From NCBI RefSeq assembly GCF_017355785.1, contig NZ_JAFEWE010000001.1:1-64000 (forward strand): DNA of 64,000 nucleotides. Reading direction: 5' to 3'. How positions within the stretch are numbered: the first letter of the stretch is position 1; each line of letters begins with the position of its first letter. A program made the translations under genes and the position numbers. The notes under the pieces were generated by a model. The model did not search any database. It had not been told where the DNA came from and worked only from the letters and a program-made list of their open reading frames with translations. This stretch comes from Desertivirga arenae. Lineage in GTDB: Bacteria > Bacteroidota > Bacteroidia > Sphingobacteriales > Sphingobacteriaceae. Below, one piece after another: positions 7,613 through 14,660 of the stretch.

Positions 7613-8617
7613 ATGAAAACGACCATAAATAATCTAACCAATAAATTATTAGTAGCCGGCGCAGTTGGACTGGGAGCTGCACAATCTTCAGCCCAGGCAC
7701 AGGAAACATTCTTCAAAGGAGTAGATCATGTAGGGATCAATGTACCCAATCTTAAGCAGGCGGAGACTTTCTTTTCAGAGATCTTTGGATTTAAAGCAGT
7801 AACCCAACTTGGCCCCATTCCACTTAATGCAGCATGGAAAGATCTGACCGGTATAGACAAAAGTACAGCGTCTGTAACGATTAAAATGTTCCATGCAGGA
7901 ACGGGAGCAAGTATTGAAGTATTTGAATATCACCCTACAATAAAAAAGGCTAAACAGCCAGGCGCTGATGCTATATCTGCCTCCCATATTGCCTTTTACA
8001 CCGACGATATAAATGCGTCTGTGCAATATCTGCGTTCGAAGAATGTGAAGGTTTTAACTGATCCATTCTTTACCACCGAAGGACCCACTGCCGGAGAAAG
8101 CTGGGTGTATTTTGAAACGCCCTGGGGCTCAAGAATGGAGCTGGTATCTTATCCTAATGGGAAGGCTTATGAGAAAGAAAATCCAGCTATCAGGTTGTGG
8201 TCGCCTGCCAGAGAAACAAAAGGAGGAACAAGCACTCTGCAAGTTGAAGCCCTTACTGAACAACAGGCCAGACAGCTCGTTCAAGCACATCTAAAATTAT
8301 GGAATGAAAAAGATAGTGATAAAAGAAGTTCATATATTAAAGAGGTTTATTCTGATGAGCTAGAAATGGTAGACCGCCATTTTATACTTCGGGGATTAAA
8401 TGATGTGAATGATTTTATTGAGAAGCTACATCAGCTCCACCCCGACTATCAATTCAGAGAAGCAAAAACTTTCAGCAGCCACAACAACATCATTCGCGTC
8501 TACTGGCGCTTCGGAAATGACAGTCAACCCAATATTATTGAGGGAATGGATCTGTTCGTAATAGAAAATGGATTAGTGAAGAAGCTTTACGTTTTTGTTG
8601 ACAAGGAAGAAAAATAG
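7613..8617 (+). CDS. Exported VOC (glyoxalase-like) plus NTF2-like fusion protein
   Basis: The product has 334 residues. An N-terminal hydrophobic signal ends near AQSSAQAQ (residue 30), suggesting export. Residues about 35-185 are a VOC/glyoxalase fold: VDHVGINVPNLKQAETFFSE, then HIAFYTDDINASVQYL and ETPWGSRMELVSYPNG, with metal-ligand-like His and Glu residues at the usual places. Residues about 205-330 are an NTF2/SnoaL-like domain (EQQARQLVQAHLKLWNEKD, DFIEKLHQLHPDYQF, NIIEGMDLFVIENG). The combination suggests a periplasmic enzyme or binding protein acting on a small molecule. It probably forms a unit with the SDR upstream. Confidence 0.85.
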   Translation: MKTTINNLTNKLLVAGAVGLGAAQSSAQAQETFFKGVDHVGINVPNLKQAETFFSEIFGFKAVTQLGPIPLNAAWKDLTGIDKSTASVTIKMFHAGTGASIEVFEYHPTIKKAKQPGADAISASHIAFYTDDINASVQYLRSKNVKVLTDPFFTTEGPTAGESWVYFETPWGSRMELVSYPNGKAYEKENPAIRLWSPARETKGGTSTLQVEALTEQQARQLVQAHLKLWNEKDSDKRSSYIKEVYSDELEMVDRHFILRGLNDVNDFIEKLHQLHPDYQFREAKTFSSHNNIIRVYWRFGNDSQPNIIEGMDLFVIENGLVKKLYVFVDKEEK

Positions 8618-8914
8618 CTTTAAAATTTGTGTTCTCGGATATATATAAAAGGTGTCTAAAATAGTTGACAAAGTGCTTGCATCACATTTTTTGAACCTAC
8701 TCTGTAGCCTCTAAAATTGCTACTATCTATTCAGGTTCAGAATTTTATGAGTTTCTGGACCTACTCTTTCTATTATGAAAACTGCAGCCACTCGAAAGAT
8801 ATAATCAACTATTATCATTTCCGCCATTCTTACTGTTTATTAGTCCTGGCTTCGTTTAAAAGGTCTCATTTATCAATTCTGATTTCCCGGTGTGCATCTT
8901 TGCTGGTTCAACCC
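8618..8914. other. Intergenic stretch without a recognisable gene
   Basis: About 300 AT-rich bases lie between the convergent VOC fusion and YdeI-like genes. A plus frame (8717-9058) runs into the opposite gene and lacks any domain, so it is taken as chance. No clear terminator hairpin was found. Confidence 0.5.
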
Positions 8915-9376
8915 TTACATCAAAAAGAGCTTATTAATCATCTCATTAATCCTTTCAGCTTTAGTATCCTCATTTTTAGCCGAGTAAATCCATTTCAAAT
9001 ATTCCTTCTTAGAACTGGCAGAGAGCTTCTCAAACTTTTGATACGATTGTTCTTCTAGTTTTAAGCATTCAAGTAATTCTGAGGGAACTTCAACCGGCGA
9101 TGTGTTCTCGAAAAGTATCACCTTAATGACGTCTCCAGCTTCTTTTCCAAGCTTTTTACGAAGCTGCGCGTTTACGGGCAGAAAAAGTTTACCGCCTTTC
9201 ATTGGCGCTAAGTTGCAATCCTTTATTTCGATATGATCAACGCGACCTTTTACTCTTACCCAGCCGAAACTGGATTTGATGGTTAGAGAAACATCAAGGA
9301 TTTCTGCATAGGTCCAACCTCCCTTCCCCGGAAATTTCTGCAGCAGTAGTTCAGAATCGACGATTAACTTTTCCAT
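8915..9376 (-). CDS. YdeI/OmpD-associated family protein with DUF1905 domain
   Basis: The ATG at 9376 (MEKLIVDSELL) gives 153 residues and fits the family better than the longer frame. The N-terminal 90 residues match DUF1905: FPGKGGWTYAEI, then FGWVRVKGRVDHIEIKDCNL, GGKLFLPVNAQLRKKLGKEA and GDVIKVIL. The C-terminal part (FEKLSASSKKEYLKWIYSAK and AERINEMINKL) matches the YdeI/OmpD-associated domain, sometimes linked to bacteriocin protection. It is cytoplasmic with no export signal. It is monocistronic. Confidence 0.88.
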   Translation of the reverse strand: MEKLIVDSELLLQKFPGKGGWTYAEILDVSLTIKSSFGWVRVKGRVDHIEIKDCNLAPMKGGKLFLPVNAQLRKKLGKEAGDVIKVILFENTSPVEVPSELLECLKLEEQSYQKFEKLSASSKKEYLKWIYSAKNEDTKAERINEMINKLFLM

Positions 9377-9481
9377 TACAAATTGTATTTTAAGCGATTG
9401 TGCAGCAAATTTAATTGTGAATATACCCAAATATTAAATTCATTAATGCTGAACCCTCAACTTCCGGTTCTTCACCTGAAA

Positions 9482-9519
9482 TGCATTTTAACGGTGTTTT
9501 TTTTACACAACCTCCTCCA
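9482..9519 (-). repeat. Dispersed short repeat, copy 5 (long form)
   Basis: It begins GCATTTTAACGGTGTTTTTT and continues TTACACAACCTCCTCCAT. It is nearly the same as 1494-1530, including the ACACAACCTCCTC tail. It lies 70 bases downstream of the small MGKI-type gene. Confidence 0.65.
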
Positions 9520-9588
9520 TATATACAATGTTATGATCACAATTAGGAATTAAAATTTAGAAGACTAATAAAATATCCTTCTCGTTTG

Positions 9589-9762
9589 TTATTCCTCCTC
9601 TTTTGAGACAACCTCAAAAACATCATCAGTTGATAATTGCCTAGTATTTAGGTTTCCGTAAGTTTCCGGGATCTTGGATAGTCTTGATCTTTTTAAGCTT
9701 GTTACCGTTCCAACGATAATATTCGGTCGTTTTTCGAATCCATTCCGGTTTATCTTCCCCAT
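9589..9762 (-). CDS. Small hypothetical protein with MGKI N-terminus
   Basis: The ATG at 9762 (MGKINRNGFEKRPNII) gives 57 residues; a further in-frame ATG lies six codons upstream, but the match to the N-terminus of the 1666-2064 protein supports this start. The bases before it include AAAGGATAAA, a possible ribosome site. The rest (LKRSRLSKIPETYGNLNTRQ) is basic and the end (FEVVSKEEE) acidic. The shared N-terminus could be a signal, binding or leader segment. Function is unknown. Confidence 0.5.
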   Translation of the reverse strand: MGKINRNGFEKRPNIIVGTVTSLKRSRLSKIPETYGNLNTRQLSTDDVFEVVSKEEE

Positions 9763-9896
9763 TTTATCCTTTAATAACATCCAGATTGTCGTTTACTTAA
9801 TAGGCTCCTTCTTCCTTTTTAACGACGACAAGTTCTTCAATCGGAACATAGTTCCTCTTAAAGGATATTTAGAAGCGCTGATAGGTTGCAGCTAAC

Positions 9897-9926
9897 TTTA
9901 ACACATTAGAAAATATTCTATATTTG
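9897..9926 (+). promoter_or_regulatory. Bacteroidota-type promoter of XRE gene
   Basis: The box TATATTTG (9919-9926) matches TAnnTTTG, with TTTA 18 bases upstream in the -33 place. The predicted transcript start falls about at the ATG at 9931, implying a leaderless or nearly leaderless message. Confidence 0.5.
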
Positions 9927-9930
9927 AAAT

Positions 9931-10332
9931 ATGGAAACGTCATCAAAGCCTTCACATATTGGAAGAAAAATAGCTCGCCTAAGAGAACTTCGGTCCATTA
10001 AACAAGATTCCATGGCGTTTGAGTTGGGGGTAAGTCAACAAACCGTTTCCCGAATAGAGGCAAGTGAAACAATTGAAGATGAATTACTGGAAAAAGTGGC
10101 AAAGGTGCTAGGGGTAACAAGTGAGGCAATTAAGCATTTTGATGTTGACAAAGCAATAAACGTTATTTCCAATACATTTCATCAGCACGCCTTTATTAAT
10201 AGCGTCGGTACCTTCAATATTAATCCCATCGAAAAATGGCTTGAAGCTCTAGAAGAAAATAAAAAACTCTACGAACGTCTTCTACAAAGCGAAAGGGAGA
10301 AGATTGAAATCTTAAAAGGGAATCAGAAATAG
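9931..10332 (+). CDS. XRE family helix-turn-helix regulator
   Basis: The product has 133 residues. A HTH_3 domain spans about residues 10-65 (IGRKIARLRELRSIKQDSMA, LGVSQQTVSRIEAS). Residues 75-105 are polar, and the end (WLEALEENKKLYERLLQSER, EKIEILKG) is a predicted coiled coil that probably mediates dimer formation. This architecture is frequent in Bacteroidota accessory regions. A second copy of the coiled-coil coding part lies just downstream at 10355-10498. Confidence 0.88.
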   Translation: METSSKPSHIGRKIARLRELRSIKQDSMAFELGVSQQTVSRIEASETIEDELLEKVAKVLGVTSEAIKHFDVDKAINVISNTFHQHAFINSVGTFNINPIEKWLEALEENKKLYERLLQSEREKIEILKGNQK

Positions 10333-10354
10333 TTCGTAATTTCGTGTACATTGC

Positions 10355-10498
10355 ATGACGGTGCAGGCTCGATCAAGAACAACTCTTCCTCCTATCGATA
10401 TGAGCTGTGATTTGGTAGAAGAGTATAGAAAGTTATATGAGCGTTTTCTGCAAAGTGAACGTGAAAAAATTGAGTTTTTGAAAGGGAACGCCAAATAG
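10355..10498 (+). pseudogene. Partial duplication of XRE gene 3' end
   Basis: The frame from the ATG at 10355 codes 47 residues. The last 25 (EEYRKLYERFLQSEREKIE then FLKGNAK) repeat the C-terminus of the XRE protein that ends 22 bases upstream (LYERLLQSEREKIEILKGNQ). The DNA-binding half is missing and the first 20 residues are unrelated. It is most simply a remnant of a tandem paralogue whose 5' part was deleted, but a small coiled-coil protein that heterodimerises with the XRE regulator cannot be excluded. Confidence 0.6.
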
Positions 10499-10954
10499 AA
10501 ACTTTAATTAAGGGTCAATAGTTTTAACAGAAGCCCGTTCTTCAACAGGGCTGAGCAATCGAATAAAAATATTCCCTAGCGCCAAACCACAAAAAATTCT
10601 TCCTTATCTTCCAGAACCTAGTTTACCGTGGTACGTCAGTAACCCTCCTCCCCCCTGCTTCTGGCCTTCTTCTTTATGAGTCTTCATTGAATCCTTATTA
10701 AACCCATATTAAGTCCACCTATTCTTAGAAAACGTGGACAAATTAAAGCCTTACGGTAGGTTTAAATTACTTACATACAGAACATGGTAGCCACTTTACT
10801 TCAACCTGGGTTTAATCCGACTACTTACAAATATGCTTGGGAAGAGAAGATAAAAGTGACGAGAATCACCCTATTTTTCATTGACAGACAGGCTCTTACT
10901 GGTTATTTTTGTAATCAAAAGTAATAATATTTTAACTTTAAAAAAACCACCCTT
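10499..10954. other. Intergenic stretch holding a promoter only
   Basis: These 456 bases contain no convincing open frame or RNA gene. The last 75 bases hold the promoter of the next gene. A CT-rich run near 10640-10670 has no evident role. Confidence 0.5.
10881..10911 (+). promoter_or_regulatory. Bacteroidota-type promoter of the 10955 gene
   Basis: TTGACA (10881-10886) and TATTTTTG (10904-10911, a perfect TAnnTTTG) are separated by 17 bases. The leader to the ATG at 10955 would be about 40 bases. Confidence 0.6.
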
Positions 10955-11887
10955 ATGGCTACAATTGATAAAAAAGGAGATATTCACGGTTCGGTCGGCC
11001 CCAATGTTTACCGCATGTGGCGAGACATCAAGGTAATTCAATCAAAACCAAAAAGAAAAGCTAAAAGAACACTTAATTCAAAAGAAGCAAGTTTAGAATT
11101 CGGCATGTGCAGCAGCACAGCAAGAGTGATCCGCGAAGCTTTCAGTTGGGCTTATAAAGCTTATGATGGTGGAATGATAAACCGGTTTACGAAAGCCGTA
11201 AGAAGCGCTGTTTTCGCATCGTCAAAAGAAGTAGGCGAAAGGGATATTCATGATGCCGATTTAAGCTTTTTAAAGGGGTTCCAATTTAACAATAACTCTC
11301 CACTAGATAAAGTCCTCAAATTAAGGCCTTCTGCTGAGCTTAATGAAGAAAATAAGATTATTGTAAACCTTCCTCCAATTGCTAAAAAGGATATTAAAGC
11401 ACCATACGCAGAGGAATATGGCATCCGATTACTTGTTATTGCATTTGATTTTAAAGAGAGAGTGTATAGTCATATTGCTGCTAAAGAAATAAGGATAACC
11501 TATAATCAAGCTTTTGAAGGAGGAGCAGTAGTGTTTGACGAGACTTTGCCCAAAGGAAGACTAGTGGCAGTAAGTATGTCTATTTTTGGCTATAAACCGG
11601 GTTTTGGAGATGTAATGGAAACAATAAATACTGTACAATGGAGCCCTGGAGAGATTTTGAATTTATGGCAATTGCCAAAGCCAGCAGAAAAGGAAACAAA
11701 TGCAGTAGTGAAAAACGATCCTCCTCCGTACAAGAATCTTCCAATGACCTACCAGGGTCATTTTAGCCTTGCACAAATGGCTTGGCTGCGCAGGAAAGCT
11801 GAAAAAGCGAAAACATCTTCTTCAAAATCTGCAGTGAAGCAAGCTCCGGTACCGCCAGACTTACCTAAAGGGGACGTACGGTTCTAG
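10955..11887 (+). CDS. Conserved-looking protein of unknown function
   Basis: The product has 310 residues with no signal or membrane segment. It begins with a glycine-rich basic segment (KKGDIHGSVGPNVYRMWRDI, then VIQSKPKRKAKR) and a helical part (SLEFGMCSSTARVIREAFSW). The central part looks beta-rich (EYGIRLLVIAFDFKERVYSH). The C-terminus holds a MTYQGHFSLAQMAWLRRKAE segment and a lysine/serine tail. I recall similar proteins in Bacteroidota accessory regions with the same start pattern, but no function. It is monocistronic with a strong promoter. Confidence 0.8.
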   Translation: MATIDKKGDIHGSVGPNVYRMWRDIKVIQSKPKRKAKRTLNSKEASLEFGMCSSTARVIREAFSWAYKAYDGGMINRFTKAVRSAVFASSKEVGERDIHDADLSFLKGFQFNNNSPLDKVLKLRPSAELNEENKIIVNLPPIAKKDIKAPYAEEYGIRLLVIAFDFKERVYSHIAAKEIRITYNQAFEGGAVVFDETLPKGRLVAVSMSIFGYKPGFGDVMETINTVQWSPGEILNLWQLPKPAEKETNAVVKNDPPPYKNLPMTYQGHFSLAQMAWLRRKAEKAKTSSSKSAVKQAPVPPDLPKGDVRF

Positions 11888-12073
11888 ATAGTACTGTTAT
11901 TTAGGCAGAGTAAAGAAGTAAAAAGAAGCTAAGCAGCAGGCAAGTAGTGATGTTAGTAGTCTTGGTTCCATGTCTATTAAGTTAGCCTATAACCATGATG
12001 GTTTGCGACGGCGAGCGGTCACAAAAGATCGTCGGGGGGCTATTGCAAACTATTTGTTATTGCCAGTGCTTTT

Positions 12074-12364
12074 TTATAATTCGATTGATATTTTCACTTT
12101 GCCTCCTAAGCCCTTTTCCACAATGTCGAAGAGAGTTTTCAAGGTCAAGTTGCTCCCATTATTTTCAATTCTTGAAATGTACTCTCGCTTTCTGTCCACG
12201 AGGTCAGCAAGTTCAGATTGAGTTAAATGTTTATCTTCTCGGGCCTTCCGAAGTAATAGTCCAATTTTAAAGCTTTCAAAATCTCTGTCAAATTCATCAC
12301 GTCGTTTGCTGCCTTTGGCGCCATAAACCGTGTCCTTAATTTCTTTCCAATTTTTAGTTTCCAT
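12074..12364 (-). CDS. HigA-type antitoxin, XRE family
   Basis: The product has 96 residues. A linker (RDEFDRDFESFKIGLLLRKA) precedes a HTH_3 domain from about residue 35 (DKHLTQSELADLVDRKREYI, SRIENNGSNLTLKTLFDIVE). This is the usual layout of antitoxins paired with Gp49/RelE-like toxins. It overlaps the toxin frame by 11 bases, with the toxin first, the order normal for higBA. As antitoxin it would neutralise the toxin and repress the operon. The toxin is frameshifted, so it may now act only as a regulator. Confidence 0.88.
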   Translation of the reverse strand: METKNWKEIKDTVYGAKGSKRRDEFDRDFESFKIGLLLRKAREDKHLTQSELADLVDRKREYISRIENNGSNLTLKTLFDIVEKGLGGKVKISIEL

Positions 12365-12715
12365 CTTCTTTCGCTTTAGTGTTAAAGTATTCCGCCATTA
12401 AATTAAGGGCCTTTTCAATCTCGCTTTTCGGTGTCTTCTGGGTTTTCTTCTGAAAGCCATTCAGCAAAATCACTAATCTATCATTGTCGAAGAAACAGAA
12501 TACTCGCCAAATATTTGAACCAAGTTGTATTCTTGCTTCATAGAGGCCGTTGGTTCCAACCAGAAATTTCAAATAGTTCGACGGAACCCTTTCGAGAGTT
12601 TCAATAGCTTCCATTATCTTGAAAATTTTATCCTGACTTCTTTCGGTTGGTCGATAAGAAATTTCTCAAAGTAATTTTTAAAGCTATAACTTCTCTTACT
12701 TTCATTAAATCGCAA
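12354..12715 (-). pseudogene. HigB/Gp49-type toxin gene with a frameshift
   Basis: The open part (12354-12614, 86 codons) carries VPSNYLKFLVGTNGLYEARI, GSNIWRVFCFFDN and LLNGFQKKTQKTPKSEIEKA, typical of the RelE/ParE-superfamily Gp49-like toxins, which act as ribosome-linked mRNA endonucleases. It lacks the usual first 30-35 residues. Those are present just upstream in another frame: from TTG 12713-12715 one reads FNESKRSYSFKNYFEKFLID and QPKEVRIK. The two halves would join if one base were added in the A4T4 run at 12622-12629. Either the gene is broken or the run is a sequencing error; programmed frameshifting is less likely. Confidence 0.75.
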
Positions 12716-12785
12716 AAGTCACTTATAAGTTACTAGTTTCAAAATATTTGCTTTCCTAATTGTTGATTGGTCGAATTTCCTGATC

Positions 12786-12926
12786 CACCCACGCATTCCA
12801 ACATACGTAAGCACCAACCTCTCGGCCGTAGAGCTGGAACAAGCATACGGCAACCTCCGCTCAAAATTCAGGGAGAGGTTCAACCTCATCGCCTGGAGCC
12901 CTGAAGCAAAAGACAAAAGGAATTAA
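12786..12926 (+). pseudogene. Remnant of a DnaC/IstB-like ATPase C-terminus
   Basis: The frame ending at the TAA 12924-12926 encodes PRIPTYVSTNLSAVELEQAY, then NLRSKFRERFNLIAWSPEAK and DKRN. This matches the closing part of DnaC/IstB-like ATP-binding proteins (TTNL, YG..L.SR, FN.I, DKR). No Walker A or B region occurs upstream; the bases before 12786 belong to the toxin leader. It is thus a 46-codon fragment left after deletion. Confidence 0.6.
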
Positions 12927-12954
12927 CATTCACTCCCCCTGGGCTCATGAAAGA

Positions 12955-13119
12955 ATGGAAATGGTCCATTTGCTGGTCTACCTTCCGGAATATGATCACT
13001 GGGTAATTGAGGAAGCAGAATTTGATGAAGAGAAAGCTGAGGGGGATGTGGTATTTGAAAACTGCCCTAAGGAAACGACAGCAGAAGTGTTCGCAATTAG
13101 CACCTTTTCAAGAGGATAA
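12955..13119 (+). CDS. Possible small acidic protein
   Basis: A 54-codon frame starts MEMVHLLVYLPEYDHWVIEE and continues AEFDEEKAEGDVVFENCPKE to TTAEVFAISTFSRG. The composition is acidic and protein-like and it lies between the ATPase remnant and the DUF5675 gene on the same strand, 61 bases before the latter. No family was recognised. It could also be part of a broken gene. Confidence 0.35.
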   Translation: MEMVHLLVYLPEYDHWVIEEAEFDEEKAEGDVVFENCPKETTAEVFAISTFSRG

Positions 13120-13180
13120 AAACAACCTACTCCTTTTACGCTGGCTCGGTGCAAATCACTTCAACAACAAATCCCGAATA

Positions 13181-13633
13181 ATGGCTATAAAAGTTATCCG
13201 AGTAGCTGAGGGAAAGTTCAGTACCCTCAGTCACCTTTACCTCAACGATATCTTCCAATGCTATTTGCTGAAGGATAAGATCCGTAAAGAAAGGATCGCC
13301 GGAAAAATCTGCATTCCCGAAGGAGAATATCTGCTGAAGCTAAATACCACCGGCGGAATGAATCTACGGTACAAAAAGAACTATCACGACATCCATAAAG
13401 GGATGATTGAGATTTGCGGCATTCCAAACTTCAGCCTGGTATACTTTCATGTAGGCAATTATATCGATAACACGAATGGCTGTTTACTTGCCGGGCATTA
13501 TTGGACCATGGTGGATGGCGACTACCTTGTGCTGCAGTCCGGCCTCGCTTATCGTCTAGTATATCCACAACTCCTAGCAGCCCTGGAGAAAAAGAACAAC
13601 AAACTAATAATAGAAAACAAAATTCAACGATGA
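13181..13633 (+). CDS. DUF5675 family protein (copy 1, intact)
   Basis: The ATG at 13181 (MAIKVIRVAEGKFSTLSHLY) gives 150 residues and agrees with the start seen in copy 2; the longer frame upstream is not conserved. The features GKICIPEGEYLLKLNTTGGM, YHDIHKGMIEICGIPNFSLV, FHVGNYIDNTNGCLLAG and GLAYRLVYPQLLAAL match DUF5675, a family found in bacteria and phages. The HVGN..DNTNGC segment is its most conserved part and may be catalytic. Its stop overlaps the start of a small membrane protein gene (TGATGA), so the two are translationally coupled. A terminator follows the pair. Confidence 0.85.
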   Translation: MAIKVIRVAEGKFSTLSHLYLNDIFQCYLLKDKIRKERIAGKICIPEGEYLLKLNTTGGMNLRYKKNYHDIHKGMIEICGIPNFSLVYFHVGNYIDNTNGCLLAGHYWTMVDGDYLVLQSGLAYRLVYPQLLAALEKKNNKLIIENKIQR

Positions 13634-13851
13634 TGAACACAAAACAGAACCTTAAAAGGAGGATCAAGTCCCCCACTCCAAAGTTTTTCCGCAAAATAAG
13701 AAAGGCAGGCTTAATTGCCGGAGCCGTAGGAACAGCCCTATTAACAGCTCCGATAGCTTTGCCGGCAGTTCTGACGACGGTAGCGGGTTATTTGGTTACT
13801 GCTGGGGTGGTGGCAAGTGCAGTTTCGACGACTGCGGTGGAGAGGGAGTAG
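13633..13851 (+). CDS. Small membrane protein coupled to DUF5675 (copy 1, intact)
   Basis: The product is 72 residues (73 if the ATG at 13630 is used). A basic N-terminus (KRRIKSPTPKFFRKIRK) is followed by two hydrophobic stretches (AGLIAGAVGTALLTAPIALP and VLTTVAGYLVTAGVVASAVS), giving a helical hairpin, and a short acidic end. Size and layout recall holin-like proteins; with DUF5675 as a possible cell-wall enzyme this would make a lysis-like pair, but that is inference. A decayed copy lies at 17160-17377. Confidence 0.7.
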   Translation: MNTKQNLKRRIKSPTPKFFRKIRKAGLIAGAVGTALLTAPIALPAVLTTVAGYLVTAGVVASAVSTTAVERE

Positions 13852-13864
13852 TATGGTGTATTAG

Positions 13865-13898
13865 CCGATGAGGTTTGGTTGGAGCTTCATCGGTTTTT
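13865..13898 (+). terminator. Rho-independent terminator after DUF5675 pair
   Basis: A perfect 7-bp stem, CCGATGA (13865-13871) with TCATCGG (13887-13893), is followed by TTTTT. The matching hairpin after copy 2 carries substitutions in the left arm. Confidence 0.8.
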
Positions 13899-14034
13899 GA
13901 GTTTTAGTTACAACCAAAAATTCTGACCGGGTTTCTTCACATAAGGTAGCATTTGTATCAACTAGTTTGCCTGAACATTCGTTAATCACCTTCCCGACTG
14001 AAGCAACCACAGGCTATGTTATAGCCAGTTGTTC

Positions 14035-14508
14035 TTACTGGTATTTCCCAGAGTTTTCATAAAAAACGCTATCTCTGTTTTCGTTAATCCTTTTTTTATT
14101 TATTAGTGATACGCCGTTGATTACTATTGTGTCTTTACTAAAGTCAATTTCTGTATAGGAGCCTCCTAACCTAAATATCTCATTAGGGTCATATCTTACG
14201 TTCAATGTTCTGTTACCCGCCCAATTTAAAACAACTATTTCTGGTGGCAAAGTATACCTAATAAGGTCGTTGTCATAGTCATCATCTGCAAGCAGAGATT
14301 TATACGACCGGGTACCTCTCACACCTACATCGAGCGTGTAATATACCACAGCAATTTTTCTGTCTGGTGAATACAACTTCCTGTCGACAGTAACATCTTT
14401 ATTGCCTATATAATGAGGATTCCAGTCGTAACGACAACTTCTGAATATTAAGGTCCCCAAAATTCCTGAGATAAGAAGTATCAAAATTAAAGGACTGTAT
14501 TTCGACAT
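14035..14508 (-). CDS. Hypothetical membrane-anchored protein
   Basis: The 157-residue product starts with one hydrophobic segment (PLILILLISGILGTLIF) followed by RSCRYD, so it is a single-pass or anchored protein with its body outside the cytoplasm. The body has an acidic LLADDDYDNDLIRYTLPPEI block and looks beta-rich. It is the most 3' gene of the same-orientation gene series reaching to 21.2 kb. No clear attC-like element was found at its end. Function is unknown. Confidence 0.65.
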   Translation of the reverse strand: MSKYSPLILILLISGILGTLIFRSCRYDWNPHYIGNKDVTVDRKLYSPDRKIAVVYYTLDVGVRGTRSYKSLLADDDYDNDLIRYTLPPEIVVLNWAGNRTLNVRYDPNEIFRLGGSYTEIDFSKDTIVINGVSLINKKRINENRDSVFYENSGKYQ

Positions 14509-14523
14509 CAGGTAGTCTTTTTA

Positions 14524-14660
14524 CAATTGGCTATAATGTTTAAGAGTTTATATCGTGCCCGCTTAAAAGCACTTTCGTGTCGAGCAGCACTAATGTAATT
14601 AAAAGGCAGAAAACTTTGAGTATCACGTCGCCCGGGCTTAATTCAAACATGATGTTGACC
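14524..14660 (-). repeat. Degenerate attC-like site 5
   Basis: It shares GCACTAATGTAAT and a following GGCAG block with the clear sites, at the same distance from the end, and ends GATGTTGACC (minus GGTCAAC) as they do. The inner arms ATGTTTAAG and ATGTTTGAA face each other. The outer box at the 14524 end is not conserved. The HAD gene ends inside it. Confidence 0.4.

Noticed and set aside
8717-9058. A 113-codon plus frame rich in Phe, Leu and Ser.
   Set aside because: It overlaps the clear YdeI-like gene on the other strand and its composition is that of a reverse-strand shadow.
11970-12270. Plus frames opposite the antitoxin gene.
   Set aside because: They are antisense to a recognisable HTH antitoxin and have no domain of their own.
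14011-14030. A short GGCTAT/ATAGCC palindrome after the 14035 gene, considered as a terminator or attC remnant.
   Set aside because: No T tract on either strand and no matching attC boxes at the expected distance of about 130 bases.
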